From Anisakis pegreffii (Eukaryota; Nematoda; Chromadorea; Rhabditida; Anisakidae), in assembly GCA_035041965.1 (NCBI GenBank), contig JAPYMA010001661.1:62001-126000 (forward strand): 64,000 nucleotides of DNA. Reading direction: 5' to 3'. A model generated the notes under the pieces. It searched no databases. It saw only the letters and a list, made by a program, of their open reading frames with translations, and was not told the origin of the DNA. Numbering within the stretch: position 1 is the stretch's first letter; every line of letters begins with the position of its first letter. A program made the translations under genes and the position numbers. Positions 26,101 through 35,940 of the stretch are shown here, one piece after another.

Positions 26101-29100
26101 CGAATTTGAAAAAATTCACTCAGTTCCTGCTTCAATTCTCCTTTTTGAACATTCGGCTCCGACTTCGGTAACACACTTTTCAAAATTCAGACTCCGACCT
26201 GACTTTACATTCTTGAAATTCCGATTATGCATTTTTCAGAGTCCCTCTCTGATTACGCGTTTTCAAAATTTTGACTCTATCTTGGTACCGCATTTTTCAA
26301 AATTTCAACTCTGGCTCCGAAAAAAAATGTCGTGCCGGTCTAACCTCTGGCAACTAAATGCCACAGTGATTTCTTGTATTTCAGGAAGTCAAAGGAATTT
26401 TTTTAGCTCCGGAGCTAGGGTAACATTGGTGATAATGATTATCATTTTATTGCGTTCGTGAATGCAGTTTATCAGAATCGAAAAATCGACAAAGACAAAC
26501 AAACAGTAAATGTGAGAAAGACTGAATCTGAAATGAACAAACATTACCCTCAACAGTGAATGCAGCTTCAATACTACGGATTGGCTGTGTAAACTTTCCA
26601 TTGCTATCAATATTAATGCAGGAAACCCCATCTAACATATTCACTGCTCGCGAAGTTACCTTAATTCAATGTCAGTAAGTTAGTAAATACTAGACTGATT
26701 AATTTATGGAATATCGTTGAATAATACCTAAAGGCGTCGAATAATCTATACCAAGAATAATAATAGTTAATAATAGAATAATTGATACCCAACAAAGGCG
26801 TCGTTTCTTTATATCAACAGCCATTGTCTGCAGATCAGATACTGCAATGCTGTCAAGAGCCACACCCTTCAAGTCGTCAAGTTTTTTGTGCACAATTTGA
26901 TGCTTTCCATATAAAAGTACTGATGGATCAGTGTAAGATGAATGTGCTGAAAAAAATGTTCTGATATTCATTTTCATCGATATTCATATTCATCACATTG
27001 ATTTTATTTCATAAATGTAACTAAAAATTCCAGATGAAATTATTACACCAGCGAAAGTGGATGACATACCATGCATAAACTATTGAAGAATTCATATGAG
27101 TTATTAAAATGAATTGAGAAATAAACAAACTTTTCGAGAAACGGCACCACGTATTGTTTACAAGTTCAAACTCAGCTAAACATGCACATCGGAACCTTTC
27201 ATCTCCAGCGCGTTTCGCAATTAAATTCACGCAAATCTGAGCACACACTGGAACACCACCTGGAATATTGTGTTTCTTGATGTAATACGCCACAACCAAC
27301 TACAGTTCATCAATTCATCGTTTTGCACAATTCGTAAGCATTAAACTCTCGGGTGGTACACCCATCCAATTCAAACTCATTTTATTTGCCGAACAGAATA
27401 AGAAATGTAAAAAACTGTATCTACCGAATTCCACACGTGCACACTCATCTTCATCTTCACATTCGCTCCCTCGAGCCTGCTGACCAACTGGGCAATAGCA
27501 CTGCAAGCCTCTCTCGAGTGTCATTGAACCACCATATTTACAAGCGATATCATTTGCTGATGGAGGCACACCTGAATAACAACTTTCATTTTGGTTCTTT
27601 GAAAAGAGAACTGGATTATACTCAAGTTCCATCATTTCAATGCGACACTATACGCAACTAACGAGGCGTTGTGTCTGTCACATGCAATGCAATTCTCTTT
27701 TAACGCTACCGATCGAGTGACATTTTCTACAAATGAAACAGTTGTGAAGAAATGAAGTAAAAATGATAAAATGAAGAGGTCACTTCTAAAAAAAGGTGAT
27801 AAAATTCAAATGCGTACCGCATTTCGCATGTTCATCAGATCCGTCGGCGCAGTCGCGATAACCATTACAAAATTTCGATAAATGCACGCACTGTCCTCCA
27901 GAAGCACACATATGTTCACCGGCTGGGCACACCCGAGTTGTATTACCTTAATTTAAAACAACTGATATCGACGAGTGACTTAATCTTAATTCTGAGATCT
28001 CAGAATCACCTTGATGATAGAGTTGAGTTTGTTCAAGAGTTATGTTATTTACACATCAACTCGAATGTCATTATTTTAGACTGCTACACTTCCAGACAAC
28101 GGTTTAAATAGAGCAAGTGAATAAATGAACATGAATAATGATATAGCAATAATGCAGGCGAGACCTTTCGGCGTCACAGCGTTATCAGCAGTCAGTAACA
28201 GTAATTTTATTCGTATTCATTTATTGAAACATTTCATTTATTCAAAAATCGTTGTTCATTCAAAAATGTGCATCAAAACGCAATTTCCTCATTCATTTCT
28301 AGACAATTCATTCAATTGATCAGCTTCTCCCAAGTAAACTTTTTCACATTTCGATATGATCGCTCTCAAACCTCTGATTAACTAAAACTTTTAGTTGTTG
28401 TTCCTTTCTCTTCATATCAATAAATCAAGCTGAATTCTCATTCTATTGCATATCCTGTTGAATCAATCGCTCGACTACCACTGATGGTGATTAACTGATC
28501 AGACTTTTCAAACTGATCTCTCCCATCGTCAAATTTAGCATTCACGATCATCGAATTTCGATGCATGGTTTTCAAATGATTCTGATCATATTCTACCGCA
28601 AGATTATGTTAGATTACTTGATCGGCACGGTTTAAGTCATTCGGCAACAAATAGTAAAAACCCACAAACAGTAGGATCTTCGTCGCTGGTATCCAATAAA
28701 CCGTCGTCATTAACGCCACAATCAAATTCCAAATCGCATTTATACCTCAGTGGAAGACAGCGTCCAGTCAAAGAACATCTCATATGTCCTTCGTTACACG
28801 TATGCGGTGCTGCAATTTCTAACGCTCCATTAGTATATTTATCTGTGATTGACGACTATTTGGAATGGCAAATTTATATTTCGATGGTGAGCAGAAATGA
28901 ATTCAATACAATGAATGATGCATCAAAATGTTTTAAACGAACGACAATCAGAAGATTCGTCTGAATGATCATCGCAATCAAAATCTCCGTCGCAGACATA
29001 CTTTTGCGGAATACATTTACCATCATGGCAAGAATGCTGTCCAACTGAGCAATTGGTCACTGCAATCAACTTTTACTTACTATGGATAATTACTGCAAGA

Positions 29101-29388
29101 AACACGAAACTGTACACTAATTTTCATCTTTCCACTACCCATCTATGCTAACTGTGAAAGATACTCTACCATGGACATTCCAGAAAATGTTTTCGTTAGC
29201 GATTTTCAAAGAGTATAAAATAGAAATTGCTGAAGAATAGGAGGTAATTCTACTGAGAACAAATTTATGAATGACTTACGAGTAGCATTTGCATGCTCTG
29301 TCCGTTGCGTTGTTTCGCTTGTAGACAACTGAGAAATGAGTATCAAATAGAAGAATATGAAAGTGGAGCATCCGAATGAATTGTTCAT
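141..29388 (-). CDS. LRP1-type low-density lipoprotein receptor-related protein (3' part beyond the window)
   Basis: A giant multi-exon gene for a type I endocytic receptor that would bind lipoproteins and other extracellular ligands at the cell surface and release them in acidic endosomes. I placed 52 exons, from a signal-peptide exon at 29388-29280 to a YWTD exon at 272-141. The module order is 3 LDLa, 2 EGF, propeller, EGF, propeller, EGF, 8 LDLa, 2 EGF, propeller, EGF, propeller, EGF, propeller, EGF, propeller. That order, with exactly eight LDLa modules in the second cluster, is the N-terminal half of LRP1; megalin/LRP2 has a larger first cluster. The third ligand cluster, transmembrane segment and NPxY tail would lie left of position 1. 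Most exons carry one module and introns are mostly 100-600 bp; intron 9 is 6.3 kb. Exons 3 and 4 do not join in phase in my reading, so a small exon or other boundary may be missing there. Family assignment is very secure; orthology to LRP1 rather than LRP2 is inference. Confidence 0.93.
2412..5686 (-). other. LRP: YWTD beta-propeller 5 and EGF (exons 42-48)
   Basis: Exons 5686-5505, 5302-5176, 4089-3942, 3749-3566, 3305-3229 and 2846-2683 form a divergent propeller, with [30 protein letters not shown] and [18 protein letters not shown]. Exon 47 joins exon 48 in phase using a GTCATT donor at 2682. Exon 48 (2534-2412) is EGF with [15 protein letters not shown] and CACPFGRL. Divergence makes exact boundaries in this block less certain than elsewhere in the gene. 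Confidence 0.75.
4456..4600 (+). mobile_element. Possible hAT-type element end (solo, in an LRP intron)
   Basis: The intron between LRP exons 43 and 44 contains CAGTGGTTCTCATAG followed by AATTACCCCTGAGAGG. CAGTGGTTCTCA is a common start of hAT terminal inverted repeats (family knowledge). No matching ...CCACTG end or 8-bp duplication was found nearby, so this may be a truncated copy or chance similarity. The right limit is arbitrary. Confidence 0.3.
6133..8067 (-). other. LRP: YWTD beta-propeller 4 and EGF-like module (exons 37-41)
   Basis: Exons 8067-7837, 7696-7501, 7420-7201 and 6924-6761 give a more divergent propeller: [52 protein letters not shown] and GSEILYYDW. Exon 41 (6249-6133) has [13 protein letters not shown] and CAAGYKYV, an EGF-like module with reduced similarity. 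The blades here have drifted more from the YWTD consensus than those of propellers 2 and 3. Confidence 0.8.
8233..10698 (-). other. LRP: YWTD beta-propeller 3 and EGF (exons 30-36)
   Basis: Exons 10698-10492, 10271-10156, 9810-9728, 9561-9384, 9181-9052 and 8742-8663 form the propeller. Blade motifs include [36 protein letters not shown] and [12 protein letters not shown], which are close to the family consensus. Exon 36 (8384-8233) is EGF-like with [16 protein letters not shown] and CACPHMM. Exons 32 to 33 join in phase only if the acceptor is the CAG at 9564-9562. Confidence 0.88.
10812..11194 (-). other. LRP: EGF pair after cluster II (exons 28-29)
   Basis: Exon 28 (11194-11085) reads [25 protein letters not shown] and exon 29 (10934-10812) reads [12 protein letters not shown]...[10 protein letters not shown]. 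Each has the six-cysteine EGF spacing. Two EGF modules between the second LDLa cluster and the next propeller is the arrangement seen in LRP1. (The first string is abbreviated as motif blocks; the module's key cysteines are the six listed positions.). Confidence 0.85.
11314..14888 (-). other. LRP: LDLa ligand-binding cluster II, eight modules (exons 20-27)
   Basis: Eight consecutive exons each encode one LDLa module: 14888-14751, 13907-13779, 13417-13292, 12873-12743, 12381-12261, 12184-12050, 11916-11794 and 11467-11314. The calcium-binding box is canonical in several ([32 protein letters not shown]) and drifted in others ([38 protein letters not shown]). In human LRP1 the second cluster, also eight modules, is a major ligand-binding site; the same count here is the main reason I call this gene LRP1-like. 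Most donors lie directly after the last cysteine, so the modules are in compatible phase, as expected from exon duplication. Confidence 0.92.
15133..17828 (-). other. LRP: YWTD beta-propeller 2 and following EGF module (exons 14-19)
   Basis: Exons 17828-17693, 17393-17209, 16526-16352, 16062-15834 and 15717-15516 form the second propeller. Clear blade motifs are [38 protein letters not shown] and [19 protein letters not shown]. Exon 16 joins exon 17 in phase at ...NPLKA / YLFFADWMD using a GTATGC donor and a TTTCAG acceptor. Exon 19 (15283-15133) is an EGF module with [14 protein letters not shown] and CACADGFHI. It leads directly into the second ligand-binding cluster. Confidence 0.88.
16660..17010. 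other. GC-richer intronic segment of unknown origin
   Basis: This stretch of an LRP intron (between exons 15 and 16) is clearly richer in G and C than its surroundings and is open on the plus strand in two frames. I recognise no protein family and no terminal repeats. It may be an inserted repeat; nothing further can be supported. Confidence 0.3.
19650..20350. repeat. Two diverged copies of a GC-rich repeat (about 19650-19765 and 20205-20350)
   Basis: Both copies share the sequence order CGAAT...CCGT(T)CCC(T)GACTT...GACYGCATTTTCGG...CCCA...AAAATT...CGTCC in the same orientation, with many substitutions. They stand out by their C- and G-rich composition from the AT-rich intron around them. 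No coding potential or terminal repeat is obvious. Confidence 0.55.
20894..21657. mobile_element. Non-autonomous hAT-type element (764 bp) with TAGCG subterminal repeats
   Basis: The left end starts CAGAGATGAGCAATAG and the right end, reverse-complemented, starts CAGAGAGGGTACTATA. The left end aligns with that of the better-preserved element at 23091 (CAGTGTTGGGCAATAG), and both continue into GCGCTAT and TAGCGGAATAGCG motifs. Subterminal copies lie at about 20905-20985 and 21545-21645. No convincing 8-bp target duplication flanks it and no transposase is visible inside. It looks like an older, internally deleted relative of the second element. Confidence 0.65.
22143..22256. repeat. Tandem repeat, three copies of 38 bp
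   Basis: Three head-to-tail units begin at 22143, 22181 and 22219, each starting CTTCTAGATAGA and ending ATCATTTCG. Unit 1 differs from units 2 and 3 by one base and unit 3 differs at its last bases, so the triplication is recent. It lies between the two hAT-type elements. Confidence 0.95.
23275..23754 (+). pseudogene. hAT transposase C-terminal remnant (hATC dimerisation domain)
   Basis: Two exons, 23275-23469 and 23613-23754, join in phase across a GT..AG intron. The second encodes [16 protein letters not shown], then [10 protein letters not shown] and FIKGNEKL before a stop. This is the characteristic hATC dimerisation domain (consensus PSSAPVERxFS...RxRLSxxxxExLxFLKxN). The first exon encodes a lysine-rich helix region ([15 protein letters not shown]) that I do not match to a specific subdomain. 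It begins directly after a splice-acceptor-like TTTACAG adjoining the left hexamer array, so everything upstream of this exon has been deleted. Transposase activity is not expected from this fragment. Confidence 0.85.
23820..24275. repeat. Diverged repeats of about 85-95 bp inside the hAT element
   Basis: About four imperfect copies follow the transposase stop. Each has CATGCTGT(T/C)GACC, then AATTTATTGATAT, an ATTCG(A/G)(T/C) block and CTGATATAGTTT. The clearest copies start near 23838, 24049, 24128 and 24210. They lie in what would be the 3' untranslated or subterminal part of the element. Confidence 0.7.
26100..26330. repeat. Degenerate short tandem repeat in an LRP intron
   Basis: Between LRP exons 8 and 9 there are about five imperfect units of roughly 45 bp, each with TTTTCAAAATT followed by a (G)ACTC(T/C)GAC-like block and a C/T-rich stretch. 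The decay is advanced and the period irregular. No coding function is apparent. Confidence 0.6.
27131..29388 (-). other. LRP: signal peptide, LDLa cluster I and first EGF pair (exons 1-6)
   Basis: Exon 1 (29388-29280) starts with ATG and encodes MNNSF followed by a hydrophobic stretch rich in F, I and L ending near SQLSTSE, a good signal peptide. Exons 2 (29059-28943), 3 (28809-28662) and 4 (27946-27818) each encode an LDLa ligand-binding module with six cysteines and the calcium-binding acidic end: [13 protein letters not shown] and DCADGSDE. Exon 3 is longer because it has an insertion before its acidic motif. Exons 5 (27571-27425) and 6 (27259-27131) are EGF-like; exon 5 ends in [11 protein letters not shown], the opening of a calcium-binding EGF domain completed by CAQICVNL...[11 protein letters not shown] in exon 6. 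A small first cluster of this size is the LRP1 pattern. Confidence 0.85.
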
Positions 29389-29776
29389 ATTGTTTGAAGA
29401 ATGATAGTGAAGCAGATTGTGAACGGTAGATTCACTGGATGATAAAATAATGGCGTTTAGGTGGTTAGCGAATATTTAAAAAATGATTTAACGACGCAAT
29501 AAATGAGGTGCGATTATAGAATATGCACCTCACAAAAATGATTAATTGAATTAGTGGTATTATCAGAGCCAAGTTCCTGGAATAACTCTTACTTCAATCG
29601 CTTTTACCAGATATACAAATGAAACGACCAACGCACTATCAATATAATGAATTCAACACAGAACTGAAGTGATAATTTGATGATCCCGTAGAATTCAGCT
29701 TTAGTTTTCCATTCAGCTCTTGTGTTTACACTGCAATCCTTATCGACACAGTGACCAGCTGTAAAGCACAAAAAGT

Positions 29777-30185
29777 TCACATATATTCCAAATTTGCGCG
29801 ATTGCTAAATGATAATCGCCATTCCATGAAAATTTTAAGAATAATGTAAAAGTTTTGGGTCATCTCATGACAACTATATAATTGACTGCCAAATGAGGGA
29901 TTCCTGTTCAAGAAAACCGATACTGTTTTGTCAACGTATACCAGAAAACCCTGATATGATTCACACTTGATGGCCAAAGGTAAAATATGAATACACTGAA
30001 GGCCTAAACTTGTCATCCCTCGCAGAATGTGAAAGCTATAAATAGAAAAATTTTGCTGCGCACGGATCGGATTTTCAGAGGTGGTCACGACTAACCGTTT
30101 TATGGAGAGGAGAACAGATGCATTATTTTGCAATAAGAAAATCACTTCAGGTACAAACCGGAATGTAAATTTTATTATGACTGCT
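29777..30185 (-). CDS. Unrecognised open region, possible exon of an unknown gene
   Basis: The minus strand is open for about 136 codons, from a possible acceptor GAAGCAG at 30186 to a TGA at 29777. The predicted sequence is mixed hydrophobic, with segments such as YSFHILRGMTSLGLQC, YQGFLVYVDKTVSVFL and YIILKIFMEWRLSF, and looks protein-like rather than biased by base composition. I do not recognise a family. Two other minus-strand frames upstream (30473-30676 with RKFPVMRVSRTVIPPP, and 30869-31057) could be further exons, but I could not join them with confident splice sites. It could equally be a decayed mobile element. It lies about 0.4 kb upstream of the LRP start on the same strand. Confidence 0.25.
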
Positions 30186-32499
30186 TCACCCTGCTAATAT
30201 TCATATACAAAAACATCATGTTAATGGTGAGAGCTCACTAAATACGGCACACTTTAGTTCATGCTTCTGAATCGCTCATAATTATATGAACATATGATGA
30301 ACGAATCAGTTACCTTTAAAAAATAGAAGTTTAGAGGTTCCAATAAATTCTGGAAAGATGGTATTTGCTAGCCATAAAACAAAAGAATACTATCTTAATT
30401 GTGGAACTTCACAGTTGTCTCATAAATGACAATCGGAGACTGTGGTTTCATCTTCTCAAAACTGATCGATAGTTATCTTAGACTGGCAACCATTTCTATT
30501 ATATTGCCTGAACTGAGTTTCTGTGAACCCATTAGTGCCCAGTGGGTACTATTCATTCCAATGTGAAAAACGTGGTTTCTTTGCTCACTGACAATTTTTA
30601 TACTTTTTGGAGGTGGTATAACTGTTCTTGAAACTCTCATTACTGGAAATTTCCTTTTTTGTTGTTCTTTTCTCATTCTTCAAATCAACAACGGAAATTG
30701 GTTGCTCACTCCATTATACATTCTTTCAAATTACCGCTGGTGATCAGCAGTAGATCAAATTTATTGATCTATTGCTGTTTTGCCGCATTTTCAATTGCGG
30801 TACTCACGATAAAACTCTAAAAGCACAGACTTCCACTCAACCGTTTTGTTGTGCTCTTTATGTGTTCGTTACGAAATATTATATCCCAACTGATCAAGTA
30901 TGCGCATATTACGGCTCGAACATAACACTCTGAAGTTTACTACTCTGAAACTTTTGAGGAAGACTATCGGGAATATATCCGTTTTTATTTGATAACCGAG
31001 ATCATCTTTCACTAGTGAATAAAACAACATTTTGATTAAATACTTGCGCTGATTCAATAGTGGCTTTCGATGGTCTTCACATTCATTTTATTGCATAAAA
31101 ATGATGAGCGCAAAAATATTAATTTTTATGATAAGTTTCGTTTCAAAAAAGCTTGGGAAATTGGTATTGGTGTATTGCAGAAAAACGAATAAAGTGATGA
31201 GTGAATGAAAGAATAATAAATATCGACGAATGAAGTGAAATGTACAGTTTACGATGTGCTCGATGAAGCGTTAATACCAACTGAATTACGGATCACTGTT
31301 ATTCGTGAAGAGCGATTTATAGAAAAAAACGAACAGTTGTTAGATGAATGATGACAAAAAAAACAAAACGAACAATTGAAAATTGAAAAATTGAGAACGT
31401 ACACATTATTAAACGGAGTTATAACGGGGTGCAACATTTATTATAACTTTAGCAGTGGAATAACTGAAGATATAGTAGCCGTCGAATAAGAACTAGTTTA
31501 GGTTCATTCGGTCATTTCAAAATTATTGCTTATTTCATTGCTGCTTTCTTGTTGTGGTTGTTTATTCGTATTTAAAAAATGAAAATAAACACACATCCCT
31601 TCATAAGTGATCATTGATGATAAAGTTTTTATCAGGTACCACTGCTGGATTGATGTGTTAATCATTAGAATGGGCTATTTTTAAACATTCAGTTCATACG
31701 ATGATCGATTTAAATGGCACAAATACAAACACAATTATTTTTGATGATTAGCGAATATATTTTTGCACACTAAATGGTATTGGTAAGTTAAATCGCATAG
31801 CTGTAAATACAATGATGATAATAAAAACAACAATAATGACTATGGCAATAAGAGTGATCATAATTGAAGGAACAACTTAGTCCAACTGATAAGCACATAC
31901 GCATAAACATTATTTCATAATTATTGGCATTTCTTGGAGCAGGCAGCTAAAAACTGAAGACAATCATAAAACAAATGAAAATTTTCATTATATACGAAAA
32001 CCGTGATCAATATCCAAATTTAAGGGATCGGCTGATCAAAACGGCTCAGCAACAGACAACTAAACCAGTGCTTCATTCACCTGAGGCTTCATCGTTATTG
32101 CTATCAAAATTAGTCAGTTGCGCTAATGAAGTGAAACGAATATACCAAAACTAATTTTTTGCACATTATGCATAACAATAAATAGAGAGTAAGGGTAATG
32201 CAGATAAAATGAATAGATAAGATGAAGACGAGAATAACTATGTGGTTTATACGCAGCGCATGCACAAAAGGCGTGTGTCCCATGAATGAAATGCTGAAAT
32301 GGCACATTATAAGAGTGCATGAATAATAAACGGGCCTGAGGCAGCAATAGCATTAGCCGACTACATAGATAATGGAGAATTACAGATAAACAGAGGGATT
32401 GCTACATTCATGTTGAATATACCATTCATCATGCCTACAAAGCTTGAAGAATTGCATTTGATTGGCCCAGTTGATGATGATGATTAAGGAAATAATTCT

Positions 32500-32566
32500 G
32501 AGATGAGATGAGATATGATTGGATGTAATGTGTTGTGATGCGATGTGATGTGATGTGATGTGAGCA
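32500..32566. repeat. GATGT/GATGA microsatellite-like tract
   Basis: An imperfect pentanucleotide tract: GATGAGATGAGAT changes into repeated GATGTGATGTGATGT. Simple-sequence DNA with no sign of function. Confidence 0.85.
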
Positions 32567-35059
32567 CAAATGGTCTTTCTTAACGAATCGTCAAATCGAT
32601 GAACTTGACTTGCAAATTAATAGATAGACGACACTGAAGGAGCAATAAAGCTTTTTTATGTTCCTAATTATAACTTTATGATGTTATCGTGAATAAATTT
32701 GATCGCTTCGATTAATGAAACTTCTTCATTACGTTATCTGTGGCATTTCAAAAGTTTCTTTGATGAGTAGAAATCCAGGCTGTAAAGCAGTTAAAGCAAC
32801 GATAAATGCGAACGTAAATTTATGTGAAGAATAGCGAAACGACGTGAATACAAATCGAATCGAAGAAGAAGATGGCTTTAGTTAAATTGAATTTCTATCG
32901 AAAGTGAACTGAACTGATCAGTTACTGCGCTCTACTAATTTGAGTATAAACTGTGCGAAGAATGCACTGCTACCTATAGCTGTTAGTGTTGTGTATGTCC
33001 GAGGGCTGCAGAGCAAAGTTGTTCATTTCTGAAATAATTCTTGAAAGTGAACATTCTATTCGAGGAAAGAAGACAAGCTTTGCACTGTTCCTATCATATC
33101 TAAAAAATACACTCATGAAATACTGATTAAATGTAAGCATAATTGAATATGTTCGAAATAGTTACAAATGAATGAAACAGATATTATGATGCTACCGCTG
33201 TTTGGCAACAGTGAGTTTAAAAAGATGTTACTTTAAAACACATGACATAATCAAATTGTGCTAACCATACGAAGTGGTGATGATATGAAGAAAGTGAATG
33301 CAGTTCATCGAATAATTGACTAAGAATAAGCATATTATTAATTTATCTAGAGTATGATACCAAAAGAACGTGTGGTGATCGATGCAGCAATCAGCTAGTA
33401 TACAAGCAACCAACAACATATGCAATTACTGAGAACGACAGCTGTTCGATCCACTTGCATAATATTCAATCAGTGTTCTCTTTAGACTCTTTAGCTGATG
33501 TTCTTAGTTGAAGTGTATTTTGTTTGATTCGATTATAAAAGCAACCGAATCAGAAGTGAGTTTATAGAATGCACTTGAATCAATTAGTGATTCTACTTGA
33601 ATTAGTTCGGACAAATGACTTGCGGCCTTCAAAATTCAGCATCACTCCTGCCATCCATCATCAATGCATCCATCAAGTTTCATCGTGTCGCATCTCGCTA
33701 ACCACTTTATCTCATTGGCAATTCATAATTCACTCGTCCTCATCACTTCTCATTCCACTCTCCTTATATTCTCACATCATTTCATCCGCCTCTTATCTAG
33801 CTCATGGATTTCCCTCGCATTCTACTATGTCTACATAATGTACTTACCTCGTTCTACAACTAAACTTCTTCACCTCCTACAGAATACTTCATCATTACAC
33901 TTCATGCAATCTCAGAACAATTCCTTCAATGTAAGCCGAGTTGAACACATTCATAATGAAACAAAATTGTTGATAAATTTATTCGCACTGTCAACAGGTT
34001 TATTGTATCAATGATTACTTCATACTGTATGCTGCTTCAATTAAGTTTATCCACTGGCATTTCAAAACACATCTACTTATGTGTTAACACTGATGATAGT
34101 TACAAATTGCTCACACTGAAATGCTAGCAAACTGTTCGAAGGGAATGATAAAGCAATTTTTTTGCTGACAATTTGTTAAGTTTATCGATCTTGTAATGCA
34201 AGAACCGAACGATAAGAAAGACTTGATTCACTAATAACAATCATCCATTTTGGAAGTAGCCAGCCAACAGCAGCAACAAACATCGCATTTGTTGCTTTTC
34301 AATGAATGCAAGTGTAATCACTTGCTAGATATTGGGTGAGCATTGAAAGAGAATTTCGAAAAAGTTTGATTCGTTTTATTTCAGTTGTTTCGTTTTCACA
34401 CTGCAACAAAAGTATGCCATTTTATTGAATATCAAAACTACACAAGCCTAGTATGCTTCATCGCCGATGAAACATTTTTTGAATGGATGCTGCTGTGAAC
34501 GGCATTTAAACGTTCCTCATGCACTATGATAAACTGCATGAGCAATGTTTAAAATCATTCTTCGTACCGCATTCATCTAATCAGTATTAAACATTTCAAA
34601 TAAAATCTCATCAGCTAAAATATAGCGAACTGTTCGTTTCACGTACAATTTGCTATTCAAAATGATGAACCAAGTTACTGCTCATCACTTTTGATTCTTC
34701 AAAAATTTATACTCATTAAAGTCATGAGAACGAGCAAATTCTCAGCTGCTCCCTCACTATTTTGGACTCGAGAACGAGGTTTCCATTGCTTATGCTCAGT
34801 TTTCCGTGACGAGTTTCTCGGTCAGCCTTTAATGATAGCTAATCGTGTGACGCTCCGCATTAAACGTCTTTGACGGCCATTTTGCTGTGGCTAGCGAAGT
34901 GGCCCTCAACACCACGATTCAATGTATCTATTTAATCAGCAGTTACAGCCCATTACGAGTTTATGCATCTTTGTTATTATCAATATCACATGATATCGAT
35001 CTAGTGATATCCCATCAATGGTTCAAACATGTCCGAAAAAGTGCGTAGTTAAGGTATTA

Positions 35060-35290
35060 TACTTCCTGCTTCCACTATCAGGGAACGGGGTCCCCGGTGG
35101 GGAGCCATTTCCCGGCGATTCCCCGACAATTTTGCCCCCTACTTTGTAGTCCGGGCCCCTCCCCCCCCTTCCTTCTGTCCACTTTGCTGTCCGAAGGGCC
35201 CCCCTCGACGATTTTGCTCCCTGACTTTTTACTCGGGGACCCCCTCCCTCCACTCACTCTACTCCCCGACGGGGATTCGCCGACAATTGC
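35060..35290. repeat. GC-rich repeat, copy 1
   Basis: C-rich segment made of sub-units of about 65-70 bp, each containing CGACAATTTTGC or CGACGATTTTGCTCC, then CTGACTTTTT or TACTTTGTAGTCC and runs of C. The same pattern recurs at 35740-35940 and, inverted, at about 37190-37335. Composition contrasts strongly with the AT-rich surroundings. Confidence 0.7.
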
Positions 35291-35739
35291 GAACTGCCGT
35301 GAAAATCGCGAATAATTTAGTCGAAATAGCTGAATATCGCTACAGCACTTTCAATATTGTCTTGTTGTTTGTTTTGAAAAGTGAGTATACGGCGTGTGGC
35401 AGGTGATCCAAATAAATTTGTCAAATTTCCTTGATTCTTTCTTCTTCAGTGTGATTTCACAATTCCTGTTAAATGTGTCGGTTTAAGTATTTGAGCGTAA
35501 GGCGTTTTTTGTTGTAATCACTACATTAGAACAGTAGCAAATGAACTCGTCGCCTTAACACAGATCTGTCGCTGTATCATTCTCGCTCAATTAATCGGTA
35601 TTCTTCAGACCGTAAATTTCATTTTATTTTCTTGTCGTTATTTCCACGACACAAACCATCACATAATGTTTTTCGTAGACGAAATTTTGGATATTGTGTT
35701 CGTTGAGTAAAAATAGCGTACCTTCCGATCACTTGCAAT

Positions 35740-35940
35740 CACCCGACAATTTTGCCCCCCCCCCCAACTTTTTAGTCCGAGTCCCTCCCTCCTCCGGTCC
35801 ACTTGGCTATCCGAAGAGTCCCTCCCTCGACGATTCTGCTTCCTGACTTTTTGCTCAGGGACCCTCCGTCCCCCTCATCCACATTGCTCCTCGACGGGAT
35901 CCTCCCCTTCCCCGGCCAAAATTGCTCCTCGATTAGTCTT
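35740..35940. repeat. GC-rich repeat, copy 2 (same orientation)
   Basis: Shares with copy 1 the order CCCGACAATTTTGCCCC, AGTCCGAG, TCCGAAGAG, CTCGACGATTCTGCT and CCTGACTTTTT. Substitutions and small length changes separate the two copies. About 450 bp of AT-rich sequence lies between them. Confidence 0.7.

Larger units (their letters stand above)
18059..26946 (-). other. LRP: YWTD beta-propeller 1 and following EGF module (exons 7-13)
   Basis: Propeller exons are 26946-26789, 26659-26548, 25968-25806, 19460-19354, 18948-18853 and 18576-18410. Recognisable YWTD blade motifs include [15 protein letters not shown] in exon 9, [10 protein letters not shown] in exon 10 and [17 protein letters not shown] in exon 11. 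Exon 13 (18233-18059) is the EGF module that closes the propeller, with [11 protein letters not shown] and CVCEEG. Such propellers drive acid-dependent ligand release in LDL-receptor family members (family knowledge). The propeller is interrupted by the 6.3-kb intron 9, by far the largest in the visible part of the gene. Confidence 0.85.

Noticed and set aside
33569..34014. His/Ser/Leu-rich overlapping plus-strand frames
   Set aside because: Composition reflects C/A/T-rich DNA; no motif, no splice context and no partner exon.
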